Shown: positions 1-8,231, counted from the first letter of the stretch. The stretch: 34,986 nt of DNA from an uncultured Nostocoides sp. (GCA_937907685.1 CALCXF010000005.1:1-34986), one strand, 5' to 3'. Notes: generated from the letters alone by a model not told the origin. Program-made: numbers and translations.

Positions 1-1686
1 ACGAAGTGGGGGGGCTGGGGCGGTGGCAGCGGCGTGGCCGGCGGCGGCGAGGAGCCGGCCGATGGGTCCGAGGTCGTCGCCGTCCTCGCCGTCCATCCCG
101 TCGTCGGGGTCCAGCCCGTCGGGGGCGCGGTCCGCCGGGCCGGGATCGGCGGTCATGGATGCCGGGACCGCGTCCGACGGGTCGTCGGGCAGCCAGTCCT
201 CGAGGCTCGACCCGTCGTCCGGCTCGACGACCCGGGCGCGCAGGAGCGACCCCAGCACCTGCACTGCCCGCTCCACGAGGGCCTCTCGGCGGGTCTCCTC
301 CTCGTGGTTGTCCAGGAGGAGGGTGAACAGCGCGGCCTGCTGGCCCTCCCACTGGTCGAGGACGTTGAGCAGCATCGCGTGGTCGACCCGCATCTTGGAG
401 GTCAGGGGCTCCGGCTCACCGGTGACGAGGCGCTCGTAGGTGGCCTCGGTGTACGACAACGTGCCGTCCGGTGGCTTGCGTCGCACGACCTTGCGGCGCT
501 TCTTGGGGTCGTCGCCCGCCTTGGCGACGGCCTTCGCGTTCTCGACGACGTGCTCCGGTGCCTGGACGACGACATGGCCGACGGTGTCGAAGCCGGCCCG
601 ACCGGCACGACCTGCGATCTGGTGGAACTCCCTGGCTCGCAGCACGCGTTGCTTGCGGCCGTCGTACTTCGTCAGCGAGGTGAGCAGGACGGTCCGGATG
701 GGGACGTTGATGCCGACGCCGAGGGTGTCGGTGCCGCAGATGACGGCGAGCAGCCCCGCCTGGGCCAGCGTCTCGACGAGCCGCCGGTACTTGGGCAGCA
801 TTCCGGCGTGGTGGACGCCGATACCGTGCAGGACCAGCCGCCGCAGGGTCGCACCGAACCCCTTGCCGAAACGGAAGCCCCCGACGGCATCCTTGATCGC
901 GGCCTTGCGGGCGGAGGACACGATGTCGACGCTCATCAGCGCCGACGCCTGTTCGACCGCGGCGGACTGGGTGAACGACACGACGTAGACAGGCGCCTTG
1001 TCCTCCCGGAGCAGGATCTCGAGCGTCTCGTGCACCGGCGTGAGGACCCAGGAGAACTCGAGCGGCACCGGCCGCTCGGCACCGGTGATCGCCACGGTCT
1101 CGCGCCCGGTGCGCCGGACGAGGTCCTTCTCGAACGCCCGCGTCTCGCCGAGCGTCGCCGACATGAGGAGGAACTGGGTGTCGCGCAGGAGGAGCAGGGG
1201 CACCTGCCACGCCCAGCCGCGGTCGGGCTCGGTGTAGAAGTGGAACTCGTCCATGACGACGAGTCCCACGCCGGCCAGCTCCCGGTCGCGCAGCGCGTGG
1301 TTGGCCAGCACCTCCGCCGTGGCGCAGATGATGGGAGCACCGGGGTTCACGGCGGCGTCCCCGGTGAGCATCCCGACCCGCTCGGCGCCGAAGATCTCCA
1401 CCAGCGCGAAGAACTTCTCGCTGACGAGCGCCTTGATCGGGGCGGTGTACCAGCTGCGCCGGCCGTCGGCGAGGGCCTGGGCGTGTGCGGCCACGGCCAC
1501 GAGGGACTTCCCGGACCCGGTCGGGGTGGCCAGCACGACGTGGGCACCGCCGGCCAGGGCCAGGACCGCCTCTTCCTGCGCGGCATACAGCGAGAACCCG
1601 CGGTCACCCGCCCAGTCGAGGAAGACGTCGAAGGCGGCGTCAGGCCCTGCCGCTGTGGTGCCGGCGAGGCGGTCGGTGAGGGTCAT
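1..1686 (-). CDS. DUF3516-type DEAD/DEAH-box helicase (3' end outside window)
   Basis: ATP-dependent superfamily 2 nucleic-acid helicase, probably acting on RNA. The frame stays open from the ATG at 1686 to the window edge, giving 562 residues with no stop. Visible motifs: Walker A ATPTGSGKS (about residues 53-61), motif II DEFH (146-149), motif III SAT (176-178), and in the second RecA-like lobe HHAGMLPKYR and motif VI IAGRAGRAG. The order, and the part after the helicase core, fit the actinobacterial DUF3516 family of about 800-850 residues, so the C-terminal third is probably missing. The last visible stretch is an acidic Asp/Gly-rich linker. No Shine-Dalgarno (SD) precedes the ATG, but a -10-like GACAAT ends 7 nt upstream, so the mRNA may be leaderless. 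The exact biological role of the family is not clear to me. Confidence 0.9.
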   Translation of the reverse strand, partial: MTLTDRLAGTTAAGPDAAFDVFLDWAGDRGFSLYAAQEEAVLALAGGAHVVLATPTGSGKSLVAVAAHAQALADGRRSWYTAPIKALVSEKFFALVEIFGAERVGMLTGDAAVNPGAPIICATAEVLANHALRDRELAGVGLVVMDEFHFYTEPDRGWAWQVPLLLLRDTQFLLMSATLGETRAFEKDLVRRTGRETVAITGAERPVPLEFSWVLTPVHETLEILLREDKAPVYVVSFTQSAAVEQASALMSVDIVSSARKAAIKDAVGGFRFGKGFGATLRRLVLHGIGVHHAGMLPKYRRLVETLAQAGLLAVICGTDTLGVGINVPIRTVLLTSLTKYDGRKQRVLRAREFHQIAGRAGRAGFDTVGHVVVQAPEHVVENAKAVAKAGDDPKKRRKVVRRKPPDGTLSYTEATYERLVTGEPEPLTSKMRVDHAMLLNVLDQWEGQQAALFTLLLDNHEEETRREALVERAVQVLGSLLRARVVEPDDGSSLEDWLPDDPSDAVPASMTADPGPADRAPDGLDPDDGMDGEDGDDLGPIGRLLAAAGHAAATAPAPPLR

Positions 1687-1693
1687 CGCCCCG

Positions 1694-1699
1694 ATTGTC
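1694..1699 (-). promoter_or_regulatory. -10 element for leaderless helicase gene
   Basis: GACAAT on the minus strand (4 of 6 to TATAAT) followed by 7 nt and the ATG at 1686. No SD is present. No convincing -35. Confidence 0.4.
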
Positions 1700-1710
1700 C
1701 CCCACGCAGG

Positions 1711-2136
1711 TCAGGTGGGCGGTTGGTGGTTCGCCGTCCACGCGCGTCGGATCAGCTCGGCGAGCACGTCACGGTCGACGTCCGCGAGCCGCTTGAGGTA
1801 GAGGCACCCCTTGCCCGTCGTGTGTGGCCCCAGCCGTTGGAGCAGGTCGGTGTTGGTGCCGTAGTAGGTGAGGCCGTAGAGGGTCAGGGCGGCCTTGCGG
1901 GGCGCGAGCCCGACGGCGAACCACTCGCGCTTGGTTCCGTCGGAGGTCCGGTACGGCTGGCGACCGAAGCCGATCATCGACGAGCCCCACATCCGCGGCG
2001 TCACGTCCGTGATCGCACGCATGAGCTCGAGCACCTCCACGGCATCCGCACGTCGCTGCTCGTCGGTCACGGACGCGAGGTATGCCGCCACGTCACCCGT
2101 GGTGGGCGTGGTCTTCCTGTCGCTCGTTCCCGCCAT
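1711..2136 (-). CDS. DUF1801 domain protein
   Basis: A 141-residue soluble protein with the DUF1801 (YdhG/YjbR-like) pattern: an N-terminal stretch with DVAAYLASV and a following helix, the motif PRMWGSSMIGFG, then WFAVGLAPRKAALTLYGL and a late GKGCLYLKRLADVD with C-terminal helix. Family members are small single-domain proteins of unknown biochemical function. The open frame extends 21 codons further upstream, but I choose the ATG at 2136 because GGAGG lies about 7 nt before it and the upstream residues look like random translation. It lies just after the helicase start on the same strand with a 24-nt gap, but the helicase seems to have its own promoter. Confidence 0.8.
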   Translation of the reverse strand: MAGTSDRKTTPTTGDVAAYLASVTDEQRRADAVEVLELMRAITDVTPRMWGSSMIGFGRQPYRTSDGTKREWFAVGLAPRKAALTLYGLTYYGTNTDLLQRLGPHTTGKGCLYLKRLADVDRDVLAELIRRAWTANHQPPT

Positions 2137-2205
2137 CGTCCTCGCCTCCGTGGTCGCGCCGTCCCTCCCACGGTAGGCGCCACAGCCCACGCCAGTCACG
2201 CCGCC

Positions 2206-2225
2206 GGGGAGACCACAGCCTCCCC
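2206..2225 (-). terminator. Hairpin after aldo/keto reductase gene
   Basis: Perfect 6-bp inverted repeat GGGGAG...CTCCCC with an 8-nt loop, 16 nt past the reductase stop. There is no U-tract, which is usual for actinobacterial terminators. Confidence 0.45.
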
Positions 2226-2241
2226 TCGGGTGAAGCGGCAG

Positions 2242-3105
2242 TCAGCCGTCTGAGCCGAGGCGCGCGAGCTCCTCGTCACTGAGCTCGAGCTCGGCCGCCC
2301 GCACCGAGTCCTCGATCGACTCCGGTCGTGAGGCACCCGGGATGGGGATGACGACGTCGGCGAGCGACAGCTGCCACGCGAGCGTCACCTGCTGCGGGCT
2401 CACTCCGTGGGTGTTCGCGATCTCGGCGAACGCCGCATGGCGCGACCCCAGCTCCCCCGCATTGCGGATCCCGCCGAGTGGGCTCCAGGGCAGGAAGGCG
2501 ATGCCCAGCCGCGCACAGTGGTCGAGCTCGCCGCGGCTCGAGCGGAACGCGGGCGAGAACTGGTTCTGCACGGACACCAGACGGCCGCCGAGCACCTCGT
2601 TCGCCTCGTCGATCTGCGCGACGCTCGCGTTGGAGATGCCGGCACGGAGGATGACTCCCTCGTCGAGCAGGTCGGCGAGGGCCCCGACCGACTCGGCATA
2701 GGGAACCTTGGGGTCCGGCCGGTGGAACTGGTAGAGCCCGATCGCCTCGACGCCGAGCCGCCGCGCCGACTCCTTGGCCGCCTGCTCGAGGTATGCCGGG
2801 TCACCGTTGCGCGTCCACGACCCGTCCCCGGGGCGCAGGTGGCCGCCCTTGGTCGCCACGATGACCGCCGAGGCGTCCCCGGACCACGTGCGGAGGCCCC
2901 GCGCGATGAGCTCCTCGTTGTGGCCGACCTCCCCGGCCTCGAGGTGATAGGCGTCGGCCGTGTCGACGAGCGTGACGCCGGCGTCCAGTGCCGCGTGGAT
3001 CGTCGCGAGGGACCGGGCCTCCTCGGGTCGCCCTTCGATGGACATCGGCATGCCGCCGAGGCCGATCGCGCCGACGTGGGCGTCGCCGAGCTGGCGCTGC
3101 TTCAT
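2242..3105 (-). CDS. Aldo/keto reductase
   Basis: NAD(P)H-dependent oxidoreductase of the aldo/keto reductase superfamily, 287 residues, a (beta/alpha)8 barrel acting on carbonyls in the cytosol. The catalytic tetrad is visible: D48 and Y53 in VDTADAY, K86 in VIVATKGG, and H128 in YQFHRPD. The C-terminal cofactor part has IPIPGASRPE. The frame is open for 70 more codons upstream, but that part overlaps the next gene in another frame. The ATG at 3105 has GGAGA at good spacing, and the sequence from MKQRQLG onward matches the family's N-terminal hairpin. Substrate cannot be told. It lies 32 nt downstream of the DUF2945 gene and may be co-transcribed with it. Confidence 0.9.
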   Translation of the reverse strand: MKQRQLGDAHVGAIGLGGMPMSIEGRPEEARSLATIHAALDAGVTLVDTADAYHLEAGEVGHNEELIARGLRTWSGDASAVIVATKGGHLRPGDGSWTRNGDPAYLEQAAKESARRLGVEAIGLYQFHRPDPKVPYAESVGALADLLDEGVILRAGISNASVAQIDEANEVLGGRLVSVQNQFSPAFRSSRGELDHCARLGIAFLPWSPLGGIRNAGELGSRHAAFAEIANTHGVSPQQVTLAWQLSLADVVIPIPGASRPESIEDSVRAAELELSDEELARLGSDG

Positions 3106-3137
3106 GGGATCTCCTCGTTCGGGTGAGAGCGCCGCCG

Positions 3138-3344
3138 TCAGGAGCGGGCTCTGAGGGCCGACTCCTTGTGAGCCGCCTCGGCGCCGGTCTTCTCCGACGT
3201 CACGATGTAGTAGGGGTCGTCGTCGGTGGGCCGGAACTGCTGGCCGGCGAACGTGAAGTTCCTCGTCCGCTTCTCGGTCACGGTTCCGTGGGTCTTGCCC
3301 TGGGAGGTGTTCCACGACACCTTGTCACCCGTGGAGTAGCCCAT
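3138..3344 (-). CDS. DUF2945 (hypervirulence-associated TUDOR domain) protein
   Basis: A 68-residue protein starting MGYSTGDKVSWNTSQG and continuing HGTVTEKRTRNFTFAGQQF, then YYIVTSEKTGAEAAHKESALR. This is the compact SH3/Tudor-like fold of the DUF2945 family; its function in bacteria is unknown. The frame is open to 3479, but the ATG at 3344 is the family start and GGGAGA lies 5-6 nt before it. A -10-like TAACGT lies at 3391-3396 on the minus strand, giving a short leader. The 159 nt upstream (3345-3503) hold no gene that I can see apart from this promoter. Confidence 0.8.
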   Translation of the reverse strand: MGYSTGDKVSWNTSQGKTHGTVTEKRTRNFTFAGQQFRPTDDDPYYIVTSEKTGAEAAHKESALRARS

Positions 3345-3503
3345 GTCGTCTCCCGTCCCGGGGCCGAAGCCGACGCCCCGACGTGGCGGGACGTTACCTG
3401 CCGGGCTGCGCGAGAAGGGCTGTCGGGACACCCGTTCCCAGGCCTGGACCGACACGAGGTCGGGGTGGGCGTCACCCACCCCGACGTGGTGCTCCTCGGG
3501 CGG

Positions 3504-3884
3504 TCAGCCTCGGTCCGCGAGCGCGGCGTGCCCGGGGACCCAGCCGGCGTGGTCGGCCACCTCGGCCAGCCACACCACGAGGATCGATCCCAGGAACACG
3601 GCGAGGAGAACCTCTGCCGCCGCCGTCTCGGCGAGCGCCAGGGCGAGCAGTCCGAGCGCCAGGGCGATCACCGCCAGCACGTTCTCGACGGTTCCGACGC
3701 GGTCCTTGGCGTTGCCGCCGCGGAGGACCGCGAAGGCCGCTGCACCCAGGATCAGGCCGATGGCGGACATCCCCCTCGGGTCCTGCACGAACGGCATCTC
3801 GCCGTTGACGAGGTACCCGACGTATGGCACGCCGATGGCCGCCACGAGGAAGGTCGCGATCAGGTCGCGTGTCGTGAGTCTCAT
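3504..3884 (-). CDS. Small four-helix membrane protein, unknown function
   Basis: A 126-residue integral membrane protein with four predicted helices at about residues 8-26, 39-55, 67-86 and 88-108, joined by short loops. The first loop is the longest (VNGEMPFVQDPRGMS). I do not recognise a named family and give no function. The start at 3884 is well fixed: a strong AAGGAGGT lies 8 nt upstream, itself preceded by a TAGCGT -10 element. The longer open frame in the same register upstream is arginine-rich junk. The gene is an isolated unit between the MDR oxidoreductase and the DUF2945 gene. Confidence 0.7.
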   Translation of the reverse strand: MRLTTRDLIATFLVAAIGVPYVGYLVNGEMPFVQDPRGMSAIGLILGAAAFAVLRGGNAKDRVGTVENVLAVIALALGLLALALAETAAAEVLLAVFLGSILVVWLAEVADHAGWVPGHAALADRG

Positions 3885-3910
3885 GTGTTGACACCTCCTT
3901 TCGCCCTTCC

Positions 3911-3916
3911 ACGCTA
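3911..3916 (-). promoter_or_regulatory. -10 element for membrane protein gene
   Basis: TAGCGT on the minus strand, about 27 nt before the ATG at 3884. The leader it would give carries the strong AAGGAGGT ribosome site. The same hexamer is the -10 of several other genes in this window. Confidence 0.4.
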
Positions 3917-3955
3917 TGCCCGGCGGCGAGAGTGGGATGGGGACTGAGAGGACGC

Positions 3956-4954
3956 TCACCCCCCGGCCGCCGGGCGGACGACGACGCGGGCGGTCGCCGC
4001 CCCCGCCGCGACGTCGGACCAAGCGGTGGTCACGTCCTCCAAGGGGACGGTGACGTGGTCCACGGTGAGCTCGCCGGCGGCCGCATGTCGCAGCACCGTG
4101 CCCAAGGTCCGGGCACGCCGGTGCGGACTGAGTGAGGTGTTCGTGTAGCCCAGCACGGCCGCTGACCGGCTCCGAAGGGTCGCGGAGTCCACGGTCAGGG
4201 CGGGACCCGCACTGCTGCCGAGGTTGACCAGGCGGCCCCCCGGTGCGAGGAGCATGGCGGCTGCTGACCCGGGCACGCCGGCGACGGGGTCGACGACCAC
4301 GTCGACCTGGCCGTCGCACTCGCCGCGAACGCGTTCGGCCAGGTCCATGACCTCCTCATCGAGGCGCAGTGAGACGACGGCGTCGGCGCCTGCTCGGGTC
4401 GCCCGCTCGGTGCCGGGTCCGGGGCGGCACACGGCGACGACGCGACGTGCTCCGAGCAGGCGGGCCGCCTGCACGGCGACCTGCCCGACCGTGCCACCGG
4501 CGCCGAGGACGAGCACCTGCTCCCCGTCGACGAGAGCGGCGCGTGAGCTGAGGACCTCCCAGGCGGCCACGGCAGACAGACCCAGGGCCGCCGCCAGGGC
4601 GTCGTCCACTCCGTCGGGCAGGGGGACGACGTCGGCCACGTCCGCGGCGCACAGCTGGGCCAGGCTTCCGTCGGCGGGGTGCATGCCTGCGGTCGTGGGG
4701 AACCACACGCGCCGGCCCCTGAGCTCCTCCGGACCGGATCGCACGATGCCGACCCCCTGCACCCCCGGGACGTACGGCAGAGGCGGGGGGCCGAAGTACG
4801 ACGTCCCCGTGGCGCAGAGGACGTCGAGCGGGGTGATCGGCGCACCGGTCACCGCGACGACCACGCCATCGTCGGACGCGGGCTCGAGCGGGTCGGGGCG
4901 TTCCTCGACGGCCGGTGGCGCGGCATACGCCCTCAGGGTCGCGGCACGCATCAC
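3956..4954 (-). CDS. MDR-family (quinone oxidoreductase-like) NAD(P)H oxidoreductase
   Basis: A 332-residue medium-chain dehydrogenase/reductase. It has the GroES-like N-terminal domain (VTGAPITPLDVLCATG, then LPYVPGVQGVGIV) and a Rossmann domain with VLVLGAGGTVGQVAVQAARLLGA (cofactor-binding glycines near residue 150), followed by DVVVDPVAG. I do not see the Cys/His set of zinc-dependent alcohol dehydrogenases, so the quinone/enone reductase branch is more likely. It is the last gene of the dioxygenase operon: its GTG directly abuts the ligA-like TGA stop, and an ATG follows one codon later (4951). No separate SD is evident, so translation is probably coupled. It may reduce a ring-cleavage intermediate; this is inference. 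Confidence 0.85.
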   Translation of the reverse strand: MMRAATLRAYAAPPAVEERPDPLEPASDDGVVVAVTGAPITPLDVLCATGTSYFGPPPLPYVPGVQGVGIVRSGPEELRGRRVWFPTTAGMHPADGSLAQLCAADVADVVPLPDGVDDALAAALGLSAVAAWEVLSSRAALVDGEQVLVLGAGGTVGQVAVQAARLLGARRVVAVCRPGPGTERATRAGADAVVSLRLDEEVMDLAERVRGECDGQVDVVVDPVAGVPGSAAAMLLAPGGRLVNLGSSAGPALTVDSATLRSRSAAVLGYTNTSLSPHRRARTLGTVLRHAAAGELTVDHVTVPLEDVTTAWSDVAAGAATARVVVRPAAGG

Positions 4955-5317
4955 TCAGGTGGAGATGTCGGGGTAGGGCAGGCCGAGGTGGGCCAGGGCG
5001 GCGCCGTACGCCTTCTGGTACGCGAGCGGCTCCGGGTGGTCGCGCTCGAACATCGCGATGAAGAGGGTCAGCGTGAGGAAGGGATGGGCGCCCATGGTGA
5101 AGAGCGCGACGTGGTCGTGCCGCACGAGCGCGTCCCGCTCGTCGTCGGAGAAGGCGAGCCACGTGCTCGCCTCACCCGAGGTGGCGTTGAGGATGCGGTT
5201 GGCCTGGGTCTCCTCCCACCACACGACCGTGCCGGCCGGGTCCTCGCGGTAGCGCTCCACGAGCTCGGGGTCGCGGTCGACCGTGAAGAGGAACTTGTCG
5301 AGCAGGTACCTGCTCAT
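4955..5317 (-). CDS. ligA-like: LigA-type alpha (small) subunit of class III extradiol dioxygenase
   Basis: A 120-residue protein of the LigA family, the all-helical small subunit of protocatechuate 4,5-dioxygenase-type enzymes, which caps the active site of the large subunit. Seen here: LLDKFLFTVDRDPELVERY at the N-terminus and LVRHDHVALFTMGAHPFLTLTLFIAMF near the C-terminus, the conserved family core. The segment between (about residues 28-60) is longer than in the shortest LigA proteins. The ATG at 5317 overlaps the ligB-like stop by 4 nt (ATGA), with AGGGAG upstream. The adjacent LigB-type gene makes an LigA-LigB heteromer likely. True substrate is unknown. Confidence 0.88.
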   Translation of the reverse strand: MSRYLLDKFLFTVDRDPELVERYREDPAGTVVWWEETQANRILNATSGEASTWLAFSDDERDALVRHDHVALFTMGAHPFLTLTLFIAMFERDHPEPLAYQKAYGAALAHLGLPYPDIST

Positions 5318-6177
5318 GCCGGTGCTCCCTTCGGGTACCAGGTGAAGTAGGCCTCCATCGTGTGGAACAGGTCGAGCGAGTCCACGTGGTCGGCCCTGGC
5401 GTTCTCCCCGGCGACGCCCATCATGAGCATGAAGTCCATGAAGCCGTGGGTCGCGTTGCCGGGCAGGTGGAGGCTGTCGAGGGTGACCTCGCGCAGGCAC
5501 CCGTCGAGGTCGCCGTTCGCGATCCACTGCACCGCCCGGTGGTCGAACTCCGGGTCGGGCCCGTGGGGCCCGAACTGCCGCGGCCCACCGAGCTCGAGCG
5601 AGAGGTGCCCCGTGCCGATGATGGCGACGCGCTGCTCGCTCGGCCATGACTCCACGAGCTCGCGGATCGTGCGGCCGAGCTCGACGAACCGCCCCGGCTG
5701 GGGAAGCGGCGGCGCGAAGATGTTCGTGTAGATCGGCACGATCGGCAGGTCGGCCTCCGGCCGCAGGGTGATGATCGGGCACGTGATCGAGTGGTCGATC
5801 CGCAGCTCGTTGCTGAAGGCGAGGTCGAAGCCGGAGTCCAGGCCGCCGCGGAGGATGTGTGACGAGAGCTCCTCGTGGCCGTCCAGCCGGAAGCGGGGCA
5901 GCCCGAACTCGCGCTCCTCGTTGTACCAGTTGGCGTCGTATGCCGGCGCCTTCCCCACGAGGAACTGCGGCATGTTGTCGAGCCAGAGCTGGTGGAAGTG
6001 GTCGCTGCCCACCATCACGAGGACGTCGGGACGGGCGCGGGTCAACGTCTCGCGGAAGCGCTCGATCTTCGCCACCCACTCGTCCGCGAACGGCGGTCGG
6101 TCCTCGCCCACGGCGGTGCTCGCGCGGTAGTAGAAGGGATGGTGCGTGGAGGCGATGACGGCGACGACCTGCGCCAT
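5314..6177 (-). CDS. ligB-like: LigB-type catalytic subunit of class III extradiol ring-cleavage dioxygenase
   Basis: A 287-residue non-haem Fe(II) dioxygenase subunit of the LigB family, which opens catechol-like rings next to a hydroxyl group using O2. Expected active-site residues are present: His12/His13 (STHHPFYY), His60/His62 (GSDHFHQLW) matching the two iron-binding histidines, and His191 (IGTGHLSLELGG) matching the catalytic base. I could not place the carboxylate iron ligand with certainty; Glu210 is one candidate. The ATG at 6177 is preceded by AAGGAGA. Upstream is the citryl-CoA-lyase-like gene (20-nt gap), downstream is ligA-like (4-nt overlap). Protocatechuate, gallate or a nitrogen heterocycle are all possible substrates. 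Confidence 0.88.
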   Translation of the reverse strand: MAQVVAVIASTHHPFYYRASTAVGEDRPPFADEWVAKIERFRETLTRARPDVLVMVGSDHFHQLWLDNMPQFLVGKAPAYDANWYNEEREFGLPRFRLDGHEELSSHILRGGLDSGFDLAFSNELRIDHSITCPIITLRPEADLPIVPIYTNIFAPPLPQPGRFVELGRTIRELVESWPSEQRVAIIGTGHLSLELGGPRQFGPHGPDPEFDHRAVQWIANGDLDGCLREVTLDSLHLPGNATHGFMDFMLMMGVAGENARADHVDSLDLFHTMEAYFTWYPKGAPA

Positions 6178-6197
6178 GGAGGGTCTCCTTCCGGGAG

Positions 6198-6983
6198 TCA
6201 GGACTGCGGGTCGACGTACTCCGCGTTGCGGTCGACCATGAGGTAGGCGTCCATACCGATCGGTCGGCGCCGCTCCTCGGCGATCTGGCCCAGGAGCCCC
6301 GCCGCACGCGCGAGCAGCGCGAAGCCCCGCAACAGCTCGACGGGGAGTCCCAGGTCCGCCAGGGCGGCTCCGCAGACGCCGGCGCCGTTGAGCGGGAGGC
6401 GGCGACCGAGGACCTGCTCGTGCACGCGCCCCACGGCCTCGAAGAGGCGCAGGTGCGGACCACGCAGGCCCTCCTCGTCCGCGATCCCTATGAGGACCGG
6501 CGTGCGCGGGTCGCCCTGCTTGTGCACCGGGTGCCCGAGGCCCGGCACGTACCGACCGGACTCGCGGGTACGCCGCACCGCGTCGAGCGCGACGGCGTCC
6601 CACTCGTCGTCCGTCGAGGGGAGGTCGTCGGCGAGGTCGGTGACGACCGCGTGGAGGAAGGCGCCGCAGTCCTCGGTCACCCCGAGGAAACGGGACCCGC
6701 CGCCGAGGAGACCGGCGGCCAGGGCACCCTGGAGGGAGTCGGGCGCTGATAGGTAGGTGAGCCGTGCGGCGATGGCGGTGGGCGTGAAGCCGTGGTCGGC
6801 CAGTGCGACGAGCACCGCCTCGAACACCCGGGTCTCCGAGGGCGTGGGCCGCCGCAGGGCGACGAGCCAGAACGCCAGCTCACCGAAGCCGACCTTGCCC
6901 ATGAGGTCCGCGGTGAGGTCATGGCCGAGGAGCCGGATCTCGTCCGCCGTCGAGGTGCCGAGCGAGGTGGGGAAGGTCGTCAT
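6198..6983 (-). CDS. Citryl-CoA lyase / short citrate-synthase-family protein
   Basis: A 261-residue member of the citrate synthase fold. It shows the conserved histidine block RYVPGLGHPVHKQGDPR and the later LNGAGVCGAALADLGLPVELLRGFALLARAAGLLGQIAEE, and ends soon after. Full citrate synthases have about 370-430 residues. A length near 260 is typical of stand-alone citryl-CoA lyases, which split a 3-hydroxy-acyl-CoA tricarboxylate into acetyl-CoA and an oxo-acid. The ATG at 6983 overlaps the CoA-transferase stop by 4 nt (ATGA). A CoA-transferase immediately upstream is what such a lyase needs to receive its substrate as a thioester. The natural substrate is probably a ring-cleavage product, not citrate; that is inference. 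Confidence 0.85.
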   Translation of the reverse strand: MTTFPTSLGTSTADEIRLLGHDLTADLMGKVGFGELAFWLVALRRPTPSETRVFEAVLVALADHGFTPTAIAARLTYLSAPDSLQGALAAGLLGGGSRFLGVTEDCGAFLHAVVTDLADDLPSTDDEWDAVALDAVRRTRESGRYVPGLGHPVHKQGDPRTPVLIGIADEEGLRGPHLRLFEAVGRVHEQVLGRRLPLNGAGVCGAALADLGLPVELLRGFALLARAAGLLGQIAEERRRPIGMDAYLMVDRNAEYVDPQS

Positions 6984-8170
6984 GCGGGTCGCTCCTCGTC
7001 CGCGGCCGGGTCGGGGGTGACCCGGGTGGCGAGCCACCGGCGGATCTCGTCCCCGTGCTCGTCGAGGGTGGGCGGCGGCAGGCGGTAGTCGGCCGGGGTC
7101 GCGGAGAACCGGATCGGGTTCCGCACCGACGGAACGGCGTCGTCGGCAGGCCCGACCTGCACCACGGGGTCCAGACCGACCTCCTCCGCGAAGCGCACCC
7201 CGCCGTCCACGGTGTTGATCGGACCGCACGGAACCCCGGCCGCGGTGATGACCCGGAACCACTCCATCGTCGTGCGCGTCGCCAGTCGCTCGACGAGCAG
7301 CGGGCGGAGCTCGTCGCGGTGGGCCGTACGGTCCTCGTTGCCCCGGAACCGGGGGTCATCCGCGAGCTCGGGAGCGCCGAGGACCTCGACGAGGCGGCGG
7401 AACTGGCCGTTGTTCCCGGCCGTGATGATGAGGTCACCGTCGGCGCACGGCAGCGGCTCGTAGGGGAAGAGGCTGGGGTGGCTGTTGCCCATCCGGGTGG
7501 GGACGACCCCGCCGGCCACGTAGGCACTCGACTGGTTGACCAGGCCCGACAGCGCCGACGAGAGCAGGTTGACCTCCACGTGCTGGCCCCGCCCGGTGGT
7601 GGTGCGCGCCTGTAACGCGGCGAGCACACCGATGGTGGCGTGCAGGCCGGCCATGACGTCGAAGACGGAGATGCCCGCGCGGTACGGCGGCCCGCCGGGA
7701 TCGCCGGTGAGGCTCATCAGGCCGGAGATCGCCTGCACCATGAGGTCGTACCCCGGGAGGTCGCGCCCGCCCGGCCCGCTCCCGAAGCCGCTGATCGAGG
7801 CGTAGACCACCCCCGGGTTCCCGGTGGAGACGCTGTCGTAGTCGAGTCCGAAGCGGGCCAGCCCCCCGGGCTTGAAGTTCTCCACGAGGATGTCGGCCCG
7901 GCGGGCCAGCTCGCGGGCGGCGTCGGCGTCTCCGGGGTCCTTGAGGTCGAGCGCGACCGAGCGCTTGTTGCGGTTGACGCCGAGGTAGTACGTCGAGACG
8001 CCGTCGCGAACAGGCGGGCTCCAGGTCCGGGTGTCGTCCCCGGAGGGGGACTCCACCTTGACGACCTCGGCGCCCAGGTCCGCGAGGAGCATCGTCGCGT
8101 ACGGCCCGGCGAGGATGCGGGAGAAGTCCGCAACGAGCAGCCCCGACAGCGGCCCCGAGGGCTGGGACAC
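6980..8170 (-). CDS. Class III (CaiB/BaiF family) CoA-transferase
   Basis: A 396-residue family III acyl-CoA transferase that moves CoA between carboxylic acids through an enzyme-bound anhydride at a catalytic aspartate. Seen: LLVADFSRILAGPYATMLLADLGAEVVKVE at the N-terminus, NKRSVALDLKDP, VENFKPG, and YRAGISVFDVMAGLHA, where Asp171 sits at the position of the family nucleophile. Length is normal. It starts at a GTG (8170) with GAGGAGG 5 nt before it and is the first gene of a five-gene minus-strand operon (CoA-transferase, lyase, LigB, LigA, MDR reductase). The divergent promoter region upstream carries two palindromes, so the operon is probably controlled by the nearby IclR protein. Confidence 0.92.
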   Translation of the reverse strand: MSQPSGPLSGLLVADFSRILAGPYATMLLADLGAEVVKVESPSGDDTRTWSPPVRDGVSTYYLGVNRNKRSVALDLKDPGDADAARELARRADILVENFKPGGLARFGLDYDSVSTGNPGVVYASISGFGSGPGGRDLPGYDLMVQAISGLMSLTGDPGGPPYRAGISVFDVMAGLHATIGVLAALQARTTTGRGQHVEVNLLSSALSGLVNQSSAYVAGGVVPTRMGNSHPSLFPYEPLPCADGDLIITAGNNGQFRRLVEVLGAPELADDPRFRGNEDRTAHRDELRPLLVERLATRTTMEWFRVITAAGVPCGPINTVDGGVRFAEEVGLDPVVQVGPADDAVPSVRNPIRFSATPADYRLPPPTLDEHGDEIRRWLATRVTPDPAADEERPA

Positions 8171-8201
8171 GGAGGCCTCCTCGCCGTCTCCTGCGGTCGA
8201 A

Positions 8202-8217
8202 GCGGACAGGTGTCCGC
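8202..8217. promoter_or_regulatory. Palindromic operator, copy 1
   Basis: GCGGACA-GG-TGTCCGC: two 7-bp arms with a 2-bp spacer. It lies just downstream of the predicted minus-strand start of transcription and 32 bp before the CoA-transferase GTG. A further half-site TGTCCGC lies at 8223-8229. Probable site of the IclR/PcaR-like protein encoded at 9907-10722. Confidence 0.65.
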
Positions 8218-8231
8218 AGCGCTGTCCGCCG

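Noticed and set aside
34-2253. 739-codon open frame on the plus strand
   Set aside because: It lies antisense to the DUF3516 helicase and DUF1801 genes, both with clear motifs; its translation is low-complexity Val/Gly/Asp/Arg. It is a GC-bias shadow.
3105-3315. 70-codon N-terminal extension of the aldo/keto reductase
   Set aside because: It would overlap the DUF2945 gene, has no family similarity, and a good SD precedes the ATG at 3105.
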